Of a stretch of 64,000 bases of DNA, positions 45,405-57,972 are shown piece after piece; the stretch's first letter is position 1, and each line of letters starts with the position of its first letter. Source of the DNA: Flabesymbios commensalis (lineage: Eukaryota; Annelida; Polychaeta; Terebellida; Flabelligeridae); contig OZ024914.1 of NCBI GenBank assembly GCA_964017125.1, forward strand, positions 20,574,393-20,638,392. The letters run 5' to 3'. The notes beneath the pieces are model-generated. The model was not told the origin of the DNA, made no database searches, and worked only from the letters and a program-made list of their open reading frames with translations. Position numbers and translations under genes: made by a program.

Positions 45405-48400
45405 GCTAACACGGATTTTATTGTCCGTTTAGCTGAGCTATATTTTTGTTCCGTGTAGCTAAGCTATATGTCTTATCCGTGTGTGTTAGCACGGATTACA
45501 GTGTTTATGTAGCTGAGTTATATGTGTGTTACGTGTGTGTTAGCACGGATTACAGTGTCCGTGTAGCTCAGCTATATGTGTGTTCCCTGTATGTTAGCAC
45601 GGATTACAGTGTCCGTGTAGCTGAGCTATATGTGTGTTATGTGTGTGTTAGCACGGATTACAGTGTCCATGTAGCTGAGCTATATGTCTTATCCCTGTAT
45701 GTTAGCACGGATTACAGTGTTCATGTAGCTGAGCTATATGTGTGTTCCGTGTGTGTTAGCACGGATTACAGTGTCCGTGTAGCTGAGTTATAAGTGTGTT
45801 CCCTGTATGTTAGCACGAATTATAGTGTCCATGTAGCTGAGTTATATGTCTGTTCCGTGAGTGTTAGCACGAATTATAGTGTCCATGTAGCTGAGTTATA
45901 AGTGTGTTCCCTGTATGTTAGCACGAATTATAGTGTCCATGTAGCTGAGTTATATGTCTGTTCTGTGCATGTTAGCACGAATTATAGTGTCCATGTAGCT
46001 GAGTTATATGTCTGTTCTGTGTATGTTGGCACGAATTATAGTGTCCATGTAGCTGAGCTATATGTCTGTTCTGTGTATGTTAGCACGAATTATAGTGTCC
46101 ATGTAGCTGAGTTATATGTCTGTTCTGTGTATGTTGGCACGAATTATAGTGTCCATGTAGCTGAGCTATATGTCTGTTCTGTGTATGTTAGCACGAATTA
46201 TAGTGTCCATGTAGCTGAGTTATATGTCTGTTCTGTGTATGTTGGCACGAATTATAGTGTCCATGTAGCTAAGCTATATGTCTGTTCCGTAAGTGTTAGC
46301 ACGGATTACAGTGTCTATGTAGCTCAGCTATATGTCTTATCCGTGTATGTTAGCACGGATTACAGTGTCTATGTAGCTGAGTTATATGTGTGTTACGTGT
46401 GTGTTAGCACGGATTACAGTGTCCGTGTAGCTGAGCTATATGTGTGTTCCGTGTATGTTAGCACGGATTACAGTGTCCGTGTAGCTGAGCTATACGTGTT
46501 CCGTGTGTGTTAGCACGGATTAAAGTGTCCATGTAGCTGAGCTATATATCTGCTCGTTGTATGTGTTAGCACGAATTACAGTGTCTATGTAGCTGAGTTA
46601 TATGTGGGTTACAGGTGTGTTAGCACGGACTACAGTGTCCGTGTAGCTGAGCTATATATCTGCTCGTTGTATGTGTTAGCATGAATTACAGTGTAGCTGA
46701 GCTATTTATGTGTTCTGTATGTGTCAGCACGGATTACAGTGTTCATGTAGTTGAGCTATTTGTCTGCTCCGTGTATGTTAGCACGGATTAGAGTGTTCAT
46801 GTAGCTGAGCTATATGTCTGTTCCGGGTATGTGTTAGCACCGATTACAGTGTCCATGTAGCTGAACTATATGTCTGTTCCGTGTGTGTTAGCGCGGATTA
46901 CAGTGTCCGTGTAGCTGAGCTATATGTGTGTTCCGTGTGTGTTGGCACGGATTACAGTGTCCATGTAGCTGAACTATATGTCTGTTCCCTGTGTGTTAGC
47001 ACGGATTACAGTGTCTATGTAGCTGAGCTATTTATGTGTTCTGTGTGTGCAGCACGGATTACAGTGTTCATGTAGCTGAGCTATATGTCTGTTCCGTGTA
47101 TGTGTTAGCACGGATTACAGTTTCCGTGTTGCTGAGCTATATGTGTGTTCCGTGTACGTTAGCACGGATTACAGTGTCCGTGTAGCTGAGCTATATGTGT
47201 GTTCCGTGAGTGTTAGCGCGGATTACAGTGTCCATGTAGCTGAGCTATATGTGTGTTCCGTGTGTGTTAGCACGGATTACAGTGTTCATGTAGCTCAGCT
47301 ATATGTGTGTTCCGTGAGTGTTAGCATGGATTACAGTGTTCATGTAGCTGAGCTATATGTGTGTTCCGTGTGTATGTTAGCAGAGATTACAGTGTCCGTG
47401 TAGCTGAGCTATATGTGTGTTCCGCGTGTGTTAGCACGGATTACAGTGCTCATGCAGCTGAGCTATAGGCCCTATGTGTGTTCCGTGAGTGTTAGCACGG
47501 ATTACAGTGTCCGTGTAGCTGAGCTATATGTGTGTTCCGTGAGTGTTAGCATGGATTACAGTGTCCATGTAGCTGAGCTATATGTGTGTTCCGTGAGTGT
47601 TAGCACGAATTACAGTGTTCATGTAGCTGAGCTATATGTGTGTTCCGTGAGTGTTAGCATGGATTACAGTGTCCATGTAGCTGAGCTATATGTGTGTTCC
47701 GTGAGTGTTAGCATGGATTACAGTGTCCATGTAGCTGAGCTATATGTGTGTTCCGTGAGTGTTAGCACGGATTACAGTGTCCGTGTAGCTGAGCTATATG
47801 TGTGTTCCGTGAGTGTTAGCATGGATTACAGTGACCATGTAGCTGAGCTATATGTGTGTTCCGTGAGTGTTAGCATGGATTACAGTGTTCATGTAGCTGA
47901 GCTATATGTGTGTTCCGTGAGTGTTAGCACGGATTACAGTGTTCATGTAGCTGAGCTATATGTGTGTTCCGTGAGTGTTAGCATGGATTACAGTGTTCAT
48001 GTAGCTGAGCTATATGTGTGTTCCGTGAGTGTTAGCACGGATTACAGTGTCCATGTAGCTGAGCTATATGTGTGTTCCGTGAGTGTTAGCATGGATTACA
48101 GTGTTCATGTAGCTGAGCTATATGTGTGTTCCGTGAATGTTAGCACGGATTACAGTGTCCATGTAGCTGAGCTATATGTGTGTTCCGTGAATGTTAGCAT
48201 GGATTACAGTGTTCATGTAGCTGAGCTATATGTGTGTTCCGTGAATGTTAGCACGGGTTACAGTGTCCATGTAGCTCAGCTGTATGTGTGTTCCGTTTGT
48301 GGTTAGCACGGATTACAGTGTCCGTGTAGCTGAGATATATGTGTGTTCCGTTTGTGGCTTGCACTGATTACAGTATCCATGCCTGCTCTGTGTGTTGCAC
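45405..48400. repeat. 54-bp minisatellite, about 55 units
   Basis: Consensus unit: GTTCCGTGAGTGTTAGCACG then GATTACAGTGTCCATG then TAGCTGAGCTATATGTGT. Adjacent GTTCCGTGAG starts are 54 bp apart (for example 47535 and 47589). Each unit contains the 11-bp dyad TAGCTNAGCTA. Two stretches show 108-bp higher-order pairs: about 45960-46260 (TTAGCACG alternating with TTGGCACG) and about 47490-48240 (CACGGATT alternating with CATGGATT). As 54 is a multiple of three, long frames encoding an 18-residue repeat (STDYSVHVAELYVCSVSV) are open by chance. Units at the array edges are the most diverged. Confidence 0.97.
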
Positions 48401-49330
48401 CAAATACATCACAGTTTATTTTTTGTCATTTAGGCAGGATGTGTAGTATAAATAATAAAGTAGATTGACCAAATACAGGATAGGTCACTGTAAATATTAA
48501 TTATCTTTCAAAATAATTAATACTCAAACTTTAATATTCCGACCTTGTAAAAGCAAAAATTAGTTTCTTAGTTCATCTACTTCCACTGGCTAATTTGCAG
48601 ACCCAGACCATTATGGGGGTTGGTCATGTTGATAAGAGCAACAGATTGAGTTGAAATGCCACGCGTCAACAGTGTATTAATTATACACATCACTAATTGT
48701 CTTGCGAAACATATTTTGTTTTGATTGCATTATTCTGTGTGAAAAATAAATATGATTGGAGCAATAACAAAATACAAAACTACAATCATGGCCTTCAAAT
48801 AATCAACTGAAATATTTGTTATGTGTGACTTATGCTTCAATTCAAACAAACGTTTTATATGATGTAGATACATTTTGACGTTATCATGTAATAGATAAAT
48901 CAACATTAATAACGCAAATAAAATTATTCATATAACAGTCAGTACGACAAACACGATATGTCGTCCCTATGTTGGTTTCAGATTATAAATAGGTCAATGT
49001 CACAGAAGCGCAATTCATCAAGTTCAATGAGGTACACGTTGTAAATTCATCATAGCTAATCTAACATGAGCATCAGATGTATCTTGAATTAGTTATCCAT
49101 TGTGTCTGTCAGGCAGTTAAATCGAATGTAAAGGCGCTAGACGCATCACAGGTTACTAAGTCACACACTGCCGGACAAAAGACAAACTAAACAAACTCAT
49201 TGGTAAAGCCGTCATCTTACTAATCTGAGTTTTTTCAGAATTTGCAACTAAATATTATAAACGTGAAATATAATTATAAAATGGAATGATTGGACATATT
49301 CAAGTAGGCCCCTAAATGTAAGAAGTGTAT
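48401..49330. other. Unrecognised AT-rich DNA
   Basis: No gene or known repeat recognised. Confidence 0.45.
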
Positions 49331-49339
49331 CTGTGTAGG

Positions 49340-49672
49340 CAGACTACGCCTATGCCAGTAGTGTGTCTGATATGATAGCAGAACTCGGTTGGCACAGCCT
49401 TGCTGATCGGCGTAGTGACATCAGACTGATAACCCTCTTCAGAACCATCCATAAATTGATGAAAGTACCAATATCAGACATTCTGACTCCAGCAGATCCT
49501 CGAACTCGCTCCAACCACAAACTGAAATACAAGACCATCAAGGCAAGAACATCAGCATACAAAAACTCTTTCTTGTAAAGACCATACCTTTGTGGAATCA
49601 GCTACCCTCTGAGATAGCAGAATGCTGCACCATCGAAGCTTTCGAAAAACAATTACACCATTTTAGCGATTA
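49340..49672 (+). mobile_element. LINE 3'-end fragment (ORF C-terminus)
   Basis: The translation gives VSDMIAELGWHSLADRRSDI, LITLFRTIHKLMKVPISDIL, SNHKLKYKTIKARTSAYKNS and then, after one frame change near 49575, TIPLWNQLPSEIAECCTIEA and FEKQLHHF before a stop at about 49670. LGW.SL..RR, Y..SF and WN.LP are the standard C-terminal motifs of non-LTR reverse transcriptase proteins. The RT core is absent. This is a separate, 5'-truncated LINE, not the continuation of the one at 39.7 kb, whose C-terminal tail is different. Confidence 0.85.
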
Positions 49673-49679
49673 AATCTGT

Positions 49680-51180
49680 AATCATTTACCCCCCTTACTT
49701 TTCACCAGCGTGATACTTAAGGGAGGTTTGCTGATTATCATACCGATACAGAGACATATAACGCTTATTATACACTTGGTGAAATAATATTATGTAGCTT
49801 GAGTTGTCGATGTTTTCATTAACATGTTTAATTATCGTTATTTTTTTAATTGAATATACACATTGTGATACAATAAAAGGCTAAATAGGTAATACAGTAT
49901 AATTACGTTATTTCTGTTTCTTATGAAAGAATGATTTAAACTCTACAATTCCTACAAAATGTCAAAGGGTAGGCAAAGGAGTACGAGTCAACATATATTG
50001 GAAAATGGTAAACTTTTGGTATTGTATTGTGCAATGATAATTATATATGTATTTTTGAATAAGTTTAAAGTGAGTCGTTTTGATGGCGGACAAGCGTTAG
50101 TAATAACTCGAATTCAAATAAAAAAAACTGTTCTTAATATATCTGATAACTTAGGACCAAACGTTGTCCACAAAGAATTAGAAAACTTTCTGTAACGATA
50201 TCTAAGCATATCTAAGCTAATAATTGGCATATCGCTGCTGTTAATATATACTGTCAGAATATCAGAAACCTTTTTTGGAAAGGAAAAATTGGAAAGTCAG
50301 TTTTCAAACCTAAATGGGGTATGGAGAAGACGAAAAAAATCCTTTCTATGCCGGTAAATAGCTGCCCTTTGTTACCGATCATTTAACAATTTCGACAAAT
50401 TAATATGCTCCTATTTAACAGATTTGATGGTGGATTTGTTTTGTAAACACTTTTTCTAAGCTAAGTGGGTTATGTTGAATTGAAGAAAATAACTAATGAA
50501 TAATATATAGAATAATAATATAATTACTCTACATTTGATATTTTAATAGAACAGCAGAGACATGGAATGTGTGTGAAGTATTTATATATGGCACATCACT
50601 ATTGTCGGTACAATAATTATATTGTAAGATTAATGAAAGGAATGTGAAACCACCAAATACCATGACACATCTCTAGACCCAAGGTAAACATATATTTGGT
50701 GCGGAGTCACCAAGAATGGCATCCTATTATTTTGTAGAACTAAACTTTTGCAATATCAATAAATAAATATAATCCGTACAACAAAACATATAATGTAAAA
50801 TACACTACTATTAACATATATTAACTCATGGACTGCGGTATTGAATGCAATTGAATGCAATAACAGTTCCACAAAAAATAAGAGTATGAGCCCCCAAATT
50901 AGCGCATTTCAAACATTTCAACAGCTGGGCCTTAGCTGCTGATGTTTTGTGACTAGATGGGAATATCATGAGCATAATTAAATCGTCTGAGTACCATTTA
51001 CAACATTTGAATGTCTATAATTGAAACTTTAACAATGCCTCATCATAGTAACAAAGTAACATAGCAACAAAGTAATGTGCACGATTCAAACATCTACTTA
51101 TTTCGACAAAGTAACAAATTTCCTCTACACTCGCAAGCACATCTACACTTTATTTTACACATCTGTAACTACATGGTGAG
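49680..51180. other. Unrecognised AT-rich DNA
   Basis: No gene or known repeat recognised. The open frame at 49959-50195 has no family resemblance. Confidence 0.45.
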
Positions 51181-51310
51181 GGCATGCAGCCCAAATTGCC
51201 CTTACATTTTCTCGCTTCTTTGAGCCTATATTATGACAGTTCCACCAAAAAATATTTGCTTTATAGAACATCCCGGGTTCACCTGTCCGGCAAGTGGACT
51301 ACATAATTTT
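51181..51310 (-). repeat. Diverged copy of Repeat A
   Basis: On the minus strand, CACTTGCCGGACAGGTGAAC, TCTATAAAGCAAATATTTTT, GGTGGAAC and AAGAAGCGAGAAAATG parallel the inverted Repeat A at 44990-45090. Considerably decayed. Confidence 0.6.
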
Positions 51311-51781
51311 GTGTACAAGTATGTTTGAGAACGTTGTATATTACTTGCAGATAATAAATATACCAAGCTTAAAATGTTACCTGTAATCATAGTAATTGTA
51401 GCGGAGCAACGGCACTTTTAATCAACTCCGCAAATGGCAAAGATTTGATCATGTTGATACAGGTGATCTTTTCAGGACATACATTTCTAGATTAATATTT
51501 ATATCAATAAACTGATTAAACATCATATATACAAAGTTTAGATTCAATGAATGAACAGTGTATGTTTCCGAAGGTATTTTTCAATCATGTGAGTATGTAC
51601 ACATACTGCCCACCTTACAGGGGGTGGTATAAAAAGTTTACTAATCATTCCATTTTATATTTATTTTAAAACATTATTTTTTAAATATACATGTATGAGA
51701 CAACCACAATGTAAACAATATAAAAGTTTACTCAACCTAAATATTTAAATATAATTTTCAAAAGCGGCACTGCTAATGACA
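51311..51781. other. Unrecognised AT-rich DNA
   Basis: Nothing recognised. Confidence 0.4.
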
Positions 51782-51935
51782 TTAAAGGTGATCTATCACC
51801 CCTTATATGGTATGCATAATTAGGTCCTTATATCGGGTGATTGACTATCATATAAGGAAACACTTGTGGCCCATCTTGTGGCAACTTTGATTTATTTGTC
51901 ACAAATTTATTCATACTATATAAGGGGTGATATAA
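51782..51935. mobile_element. Palindromic TTAA MITE, family 3 (short copy)
   Basis: The left end TTAAAGGTGATCTATCACCC matches 53682. The right end has TATAAGGGGTGATA but loses the last bases. The central ATGTGACCCTCTGAGAGG palindrome seen in the other copies is missing. Confidence 0.8.
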
Positions 51936-52009
51936 TTCGAAAGGTTTTTTTTGTATTTTGTGAATCTACACGTGTGTATAAAGTTGGACGATTATCTGTG
52001 TCTAGTCGG

Positions 52010-52080
52010 AACAATACCGTCTGCAACGCTGGCCCAACACTAAACATGTATTGGTTAAACGTCTCGAGTTTGCTGGGGAG
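52010..52080. repeat. Fragment of CAGCAAACACG-type MITE
   Basis: Words CAACGCTGGCCCAACACTAA and AAACGTCTCGAGTTTGCTGG resemble one half of the 8438 element. No full inverted partner was found. Confidence 0.5.
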
Positions 52081-52293
52081 TCACTGTGATTCTCCAGCAA
52101 TGTTTATTAACAAAACCAGTGTCTATAATGCACATGCGCTTGCAACACGGATGAAAAGTTTATAGTACAGCGGCATAGCAATATTTTTAAGAACAATTAT
52201 TCTGAATTTGGTGAATAAAGCACCAAACCTGGCACAATGATATATCATTATATTATATTATCTTTAGGGACTTCACACCAGGTGGCCGCCATT

Positions 52294-52526
52294 TTAACCC
52301 TTTAACCGCCGCTGCCGCATATATTTTAGTTTTCATTTTTATTAGCCCATTAAGTACCACCTTTTAAACATGTTAAAGATAAAATCAGCAATATTTGAAA
52401 ACAGTTAACCTCCATTTTGTCAAATCTGAATATTTTTCACTCACTTGAAGTTATGGATCGCGTCAGCGAGACACAACTTCAAGTGGGTGAAAATTCAGAT
52501 TGAATAATTTCACAGTTAAAGGGTAA
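52294..52526. mobile_element. TTAA MITE family 1 (copy 3)
   Basis: TTAACCCTTTAACCGCCGCT at the left and CAGTTAAAGGGTAA at the right. Internal dyad TTTTTCACTCACTTGAAGTT and AACTTCAAGTGGGTGAAAAT around GGATCGCGTCAGCGAGACAC. It is in inverse orientation to the copies at 2534 and 58181. Confidence 0.88.
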
Positions 52527-52989
52527 ACGCAAATGAGCACTCGTCTATATTGTTATGGTTTGGTGTATCTTGCTACATTTCTTGCAAAAAGTGATTATAG
52601 ATAACATAATGTACAGGACACATCGTTGTGATAACAATCCATGTTTAAACTCCCATAATTATCAGATTCAGTGCAATGTTGCTGGCATAGTTCACATTGT
52701 CATGATAGTAAAGTTAACTTAATATAAAACTCGAGAAATTCGCTTTGTAATTTCGATTAACCTGATAAATTTGAAGAGTAGATTAGAGTATCTTTAAAAT
52801 TCTCACTCGTTATCATCACAACTGATTAAATAGATGATGTCCAGATAGTTAGACTACTTATGATTTCATATGTTATACCAGAAATACAACTGCATGACTG
52901 TATTTCTGGTTATACTACCAATCACTGCATTATGGGACCACTTTCATCTCCAGGGTGGATGTCAGTCTCACTTTTTAGTTTTAGATTAT
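52527..52989. other. Unrecognised DNA
   Basis: Nothing recognised, apart from a short dyad ACCAGAAATACA...TGTATTTCTGGT at about 52877-52911. Confidence 0.4.
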
Positions 52990-53440
52990 TGTTTCAAAAT
53001 TACATCCAAGATGGCCGCCGGCTTATTGTATCACTTCGGAAATTGTGTAATTTCAATAATTTAACTCAATTTTCTTTTGTAATACACTATTTCAACTAGT
53101 TCAGTGGCAGTGAATCCATTTTGATCACTCCCATGCACTTTCGAACAATATTTAACCTTCTTAGGGCATGATACTTTTCAACGAACATATCATTAATGTA
53201 AATGCGGACAAAATTATTATACATAATAACTAATTCAATATCAATGGTGATTGATTGTCATCAATACAATAATTATGGTGATGGAATGCTTATTGACCAA
53301 TTAATTTGATTTTATTTATTCAAGATGGCGTCCAAGATGGCTCCCGGCGTATAGTCAGATTTAGAAAATCATGTGAACTGGTTAATTTAGCTCATCTGTT
53401 GTAATAGACTATTTTAACTAGTTTGCTGGGTTACCATGTA
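52990..53440. repeat. Two-unit repeat with CAAGATGGC
   Basis: Unit 1 near 53005-53115: CCAAGATGGCCGCCGGC, then AATTTAACTCA, GTAATACACTATTTCAACTA and GTTCAGTGGC. Unit 2 near 53332-53440: CCAAGATGGCTCCCGGC, TTAATTTAGCTCA, GTAATAGACTATTTTAACTA and GTTTGCTGGG. Spacing is about 325 bp. These units differ from those at 41 kb except for the AAGATGGC word. Confidence 0.65.
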
Positions 53441-53524
53441 AATTGTTCAGGTACCTGTTAAAATCATTAATAAAACCTTGTTTGGGGGTAGTTTCGCGTG
53501 GTTTACCCCATGGCTGTCGGTCTA

Positions 53525-53625
53525 TTAACCCCTTCACTTCCATAATTATTTGACGGAAATTTCTGTCGGCATTCCTGAAAATACGTATCCATGTATGACG
53601 GAAATTTCCGTCAGCATGTATCAAT
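53525..53625. repeat. TTAACCCC-led sequence with two 18-bp palindromes
   Basis: TTAACCCCTTCACTTCC at 53525 recalls the TTAA MITE ends. TGACGGAAATTTCTGTCG (53551-53568) and TGACGGAAATTTCCGTCA (53596-53613, perfect palindrome) are 45 bp apart. The right end of any element is unclear. Confidence 0.6.
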
Positions 53626-53681
53626 GGTGACTAGTATCATTGCATCCTGGAATGCACTTCGACCTGGAAGATACCCGTTAT

Positions 53682-53885
53682 TTAAAGGTGATCTATCACC
53701 CCTTATATGGTATGAATGCTTATGTCCTTACATGGGGTGATTAGCTATCATGTGACCCTCTGAGAGGGTCACATGATAACCAATCACCCCATATAAGGAA
53801 ACACTTGTGCTCCATCTTGTGGCAACTTTGCTTTATTTGTCACAAAATTATTCATACTATATAAGGGGTGATAGATCACCTTTAA
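53682..53885. mobile_element. Palindromic TTAA MITE, family 3 (best copy)
   Basis: TTAAAGGTGATCTATCACCC and GGGTGATAGATCACCTTTAA are perfectly inverted ends. The centre ATCATGTGACCCTCTGAGAG and its complement form a second large hairpin. Length is 204 bp. It lacks the duplicated palindrome of the 5213 copy. Confidence 0.9.
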
Positions 53886-54536
53886 ATTCATGCTCATGCC
53901 TAAGTACATGAGGTATTCATCTGAAAAAAAAAAATTATGTATCTATACAAGAACACGTGTTGAGCTGCTTGTACAATGCAACCAACATAATGACTGAGAA
54001 TTCTGGGCGATGTGAATAACAAAAAATATGAGAATCCCACAATGTGCAGGTGTAAAATCAATAATCAATCACGGACCGTTCAAGACCCCCCCCCCCCTCA
54101 ATATGCACTCTGCAGCAAAGACGCGGCATTGGATCAATGCTTGGAAAATCTCACAAGACGTTGGCCGAGCATTGATCCACTGTCTGCGATTGCTGCACCG
54201 CCAGCGGATGAATTGAAAGTGAGAAGAAGATCTTTCATTAGAGCCCCGCTAATCTGCTTCCTCCTCATTATCGCCACCCTCGTCAGATTTCCATCACTGT
54301 CCTCCACCACCTCTCCTCTCCATCTCCCTTCATCTTTAACAGCTCCTTCCTCTGCTCCTCTACCTCATTTTATTCATCGATTCGTCTGATCAATTATCTC
54401 CTTTTTTTCGCGTTCTCTGCCGTTGAAGTTGCCATTTTTTCGCTCCTGTATGTGGCATCGCGAGTGAGGAAAATAGATGCCAAGTACTGGATGTGTTATC
54501 AGGATGTTGCAGCTATGAGGAAAAAAAAATAATTTG
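53886..54536. other. Unrecognised DNA with a C-run and a small hairpin
   Basis: A C-run lies at about 54086-54097. A hairpin pairs TGGATCAATGCT (54130-54141) with AGCATTGATCCA (54168-54179), in the style of the CCAGCATTGG elements. 54230-54390 is pyrimidine-rich, giving open frames without family resemblance. Confidence 0.5.
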
Positions 54537-54782
54537 TCAACCCTTTAACCACCGGTGCCGCATATATTCGGATTTTCATTTTTTATTAGCACCTTATGTA
54601 CCACGTTTTGAACATGTTAAAAATAAAATGTGACATCAATCAGCAATATTTGAAAACATTTGACCTCCATTTTGTCAAATCTGAATAATTTTCACTCACT
54701 TGAATTTGTGGATCGCGTCAGCGAGGCACAGCTTCAAGTGGGTGAAAATTCAGATTGAATCATTTGGCGGTTAAAGGGTTAA
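54537..54782. mobile_element. TTAA MITE family 1 (copy 4)
   Basis: Starts TCAACCCTTTAACCACCGG (first base pair of the TTAA altered) and ends GGCGGTTAAAGGGTTAA. Internal dyad and GTGGATCGCGTCAGCGAGGC core as in the copy at 52294; same orientation. Confidence 0.88.
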
Positions 54783-57349
54783 AGCAGTGGGCCTATGTAG
54801 CACATTCACACATTAAAAATTGCACTGTTCTTCAAGGTGCTCATTGTTTTGACTTGACAAGCTGAACGTTATACATAAACAAAAAACTTGATTAACACAG
54901 TTATGCAGCTATCTTGGCAGGGAAACTGGAGACATTTGTGCTTTTTTTAAAAAAGTGTTTCTTTTTTTATTTAAACATAACCACACGAAAGTTTAGCAGA
55001 CAAAATTGGGATATATGTACCTGACAGATTTGTAGTTCATATTACTTTTTCGACATTTCGACAGTCAATCATTAGAGACACGACCTTTAACTTGCAGACA
55101 TCTGATATATCACACTCAGTCGACTGATGAAAACGACCTAACACAATAGAGAAACACATTAGTCACATATAAAGTTACCATCGCCATTTCTGAAAATACT
55201 TACTGATAGTTCAGCTCAGGACAATGTATCTCCTAAATAACAAAAAGCACTGGTTACTCTAGTCTGATCATTAACAATGAATAATACCAGAGCTTTTTGT
55301 ATGTTGCATCCAAGCAGTGTAATTTGCGAAAACCATACACTGAACACTGCTCGTGGCTGTTCTACGAAAGCGATGTAGTTTTAATGTTGGGACAGTTTCG
55401 TCGACGATGTACCCAGATTAAGCCAGCATTGATTTACCCCCTGATCGTGGTTTGTGGGCGAGGAAAACAAGCGGCGTTACTAAAAATAACATCGATAATG
55501 TAGATAATGTAGAATGTGTAGTGCAAAATAACTTAGATGATTTCTCGAACATTCTTCAGAAAATTGTATTTTCTGAAGAGCATGTTGTCAATAAATAATT
55601 AAATCTAAAATTTAAGGGCCATTAAGTGATGTGGCTCTAACCTTATGTCATTATTTTCAATTTATTTTGGTATGATTCTCGGCAGTTTCAGAATTAATTG
55701 CAGATATATCACAAAATATATTGTTTAAGTTACTATAACAGAATGTCCCTCTCATGATATCGCAATTTGACAATGGAAACAATTACAATTGCATGAACAG
55801 TTTGCATTTTGTATTAAATAAACATTTTCTTGTTCTAAAATATGTAAAACAAAATTTGGGTGAGGATATATTTATTAATGATCCAGAGATAAAATTCTAG
55901 GCAGCAGACATATGAGCTTGAGACTCGCACAATCCCATCTACATAAATACAGAATAAGTACAGCGTTAACTCGATTTCATGTTCAAAGGCTCGCCAAAGT
56001 GACGATGGTTCTACTGCTAGATAAAGTTATTGTAGGCTTTCCTAGGTCTTGCCATCAGGAAACCGAATGGGTGAGCTGTATTAGCACCGCTGCTGAGCCA
56101 CACAAAATTAATGCCATTTAGAATTGATATATTTAAAAATATATAATAATATAATAATAATATAATAATAGTAATACTGTTGATCACATAATCAGACGAT
56201 AATTCACAGATACATGTAATATAATACATGACTATACATTTATGCTTAGACGATTATTTAAGCAGGTAAATTAAATAGATCTATCTATTATTGAAACTCT
56301 AATATCAAGTTTTTATCAATCAACATGATCAATATTTAAAGTGGGTTTAATTTCATTTGTATCTAAACCTAGATTATGAGTCACTCTACTGCAAGCGCAA
56401 TGACTTAAATTTCTGGACTTTTTCTTGAACTGATCACTCGGCTGATGGTAATCAGTTAATGGTCTGTGTCCTATCGATTACCGGACATTCTTATCTGTAG
56501 GACAGTTCGTGTCCAGGGTTCCAGATTAAAATTACAAGGATCTCGACAATCACTGACATTAGCTCAATGTTGTTTACATGCTGGGCCACCGTATGTGCCT
56601 TTAAAATAACACAGGGCCAATTCTGGTGTTGTCTGGGATAATTATGTCTCGCTCAGACAATCGTCTGAGTAATTGTCTTCTCTGAAAAAGAGGGGTAACG
56701 AATTTTATGCGTAGTGATGTCTCAAGGCGTACTCTGAATAAAGGAATTATTTAAATATATTTAAAAACAAATGCTTAATGATTAGTGTGCTAGATCGATA
56801 TGTTTTAATCCACTGGTGGCCTCCATGCTAGAGACCCTGAGGTATTAATGGAGGTCTCCCAAACCACTTACTAAAAATTCATTTGTTTCATTCATATTTT
56901 ATTTATCATGCTTAAATAAACAATTCTTCTTCTTCTTCTTTCACATTAACATCTTCTTCTTCACTGAGATCAATATTTGCCGAAGATGGAAATTAGGGGC
57001 GGAATCTGTGTGACAACATCTGGTGAGGGTGTTTTAAGTCACATATACCTACATGTATAAACATGATAAAATGGGGGAAAAAGTCATAACAAGTAAAGTA
57101 ACTTCATAAGTAGTGGTCGGAGACTATGTGTGACGTTATAGAGCGAGGTGATCACTAAATGTTCATGCAGGTGTAGGTTAGCATACCTCTTTTCTGATAT
57201 AAATTTATAATTTGTGTATTTTTTAATTGTTGAGAAAACTTAGAATAGGTCTGTGTGATATTAAACATCGATGCTCTCGCTAAACTAAACCCACTTTTAG
57301 GGCATCAAACGACATACCGAGATGTTTAGAAAGGTTAAAATCATAAAAA
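54783..57349. other. Unrecognised AT-rich DNA
   Basis: No gene or element recognised. A TTCTTC run lies at about 56930-56942 and an AATAATAT-rich tract at 56145-56172. The open frames at 55297-55503 and 55912-56121 have no family resemblance. Confidence 0.45.
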
Positions 57350-57665
57350 AATCAGTGATTTTATTTTTGGTTATTAAAATGAATATATGATGTAAACATG
57401 TCCATAGACTAGAACTGCAAAAGTTATAAAATGTTTGTGCTGCTCATTCACCAGTTAGACTAGATATAGAGACGAAATTCCTGATTTTTTTATTTTGGAC
57501 AACCATGGCAAAAATAAGAAATACGGGAATTTCGTCTCTAGGCCTATATCTAGCCTAACTGGTAAATGCGCGGCACAAAAATTAAAAAACGTCTGAAGTT
57601 CTAGTCTATTGACATGTCTACATCATATAGTCATATTAAAAGGCCAAAATAAAATCACCGATTTT
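57350..57665. mobile_element. 316-bp long-hairpin MITE
   Basis: Each half pairs with the other over about 150 bp with some mismatches: ATCAGTGATTTTATTTTTGG with CCAAAATAAAATCACCGATT, ACATGTCCATAGACTAGAAC with its inverse near 57590, CACCAGTTAGACTAGATATA with TATATCTAGCCTAACTGG, and GAGACGAAATTCC with GGAATTTCGTCTC. The centre is near 57500. The element would fold into a single long hairpin if transcribed. Confidence 0.85.
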
Positions 57666-57972
57666 GGCCTGAGCCAGTCTCTTTAAACTAAGTATAGCGT
57701 TTCTTCTAGTCAGCATACGTTATGGTCAAGTGATTTGAAAGTGTTAGCCAGAATGATAATAAACAGGATAAAATAATATTGATTGTGTTCAACTGTAGGC
57801 TTGGAGCTATGTGTTTTTTAATTCCAATTCATCATTTGCATACGTGTCTGCAAACAGTGTATGAAATTGTCTAACTTGTTCTACTTATAAATTACTGTAT
57901 TTCACTTGCGTACTTTTCTTATAGTTGGTATTACATAGTTTTGTTGTGGGGGTATAGACCTAAATCTATATT
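57666..57972. other. Unrecognised DNA
   Basis: Nothing recognised. Confidence 0.4.

Noticed and set aside
45446-48306. Long open frames encoding an 18-residue repeat protein (STDYSVHVAELYVCSVSV)
   Set aside because: The 54-bp unit is divisible by three, so frames stay open without selection. The frame is broken repeatedly by indels and there is no start context, signal peptide or known repeat-protein family.
45405-48400. CRISPR-like array
   Set aside because: There are no unique spacers: units are contiguous 54-bp tandem repeats in an animal genome, with no cas genes.
54012-54389. 125-codon open frame
   Set aside because: It runs through a C homopolymer, a MITE-like hairpin and a pyrimidine-rich tract, with no family resemblance.
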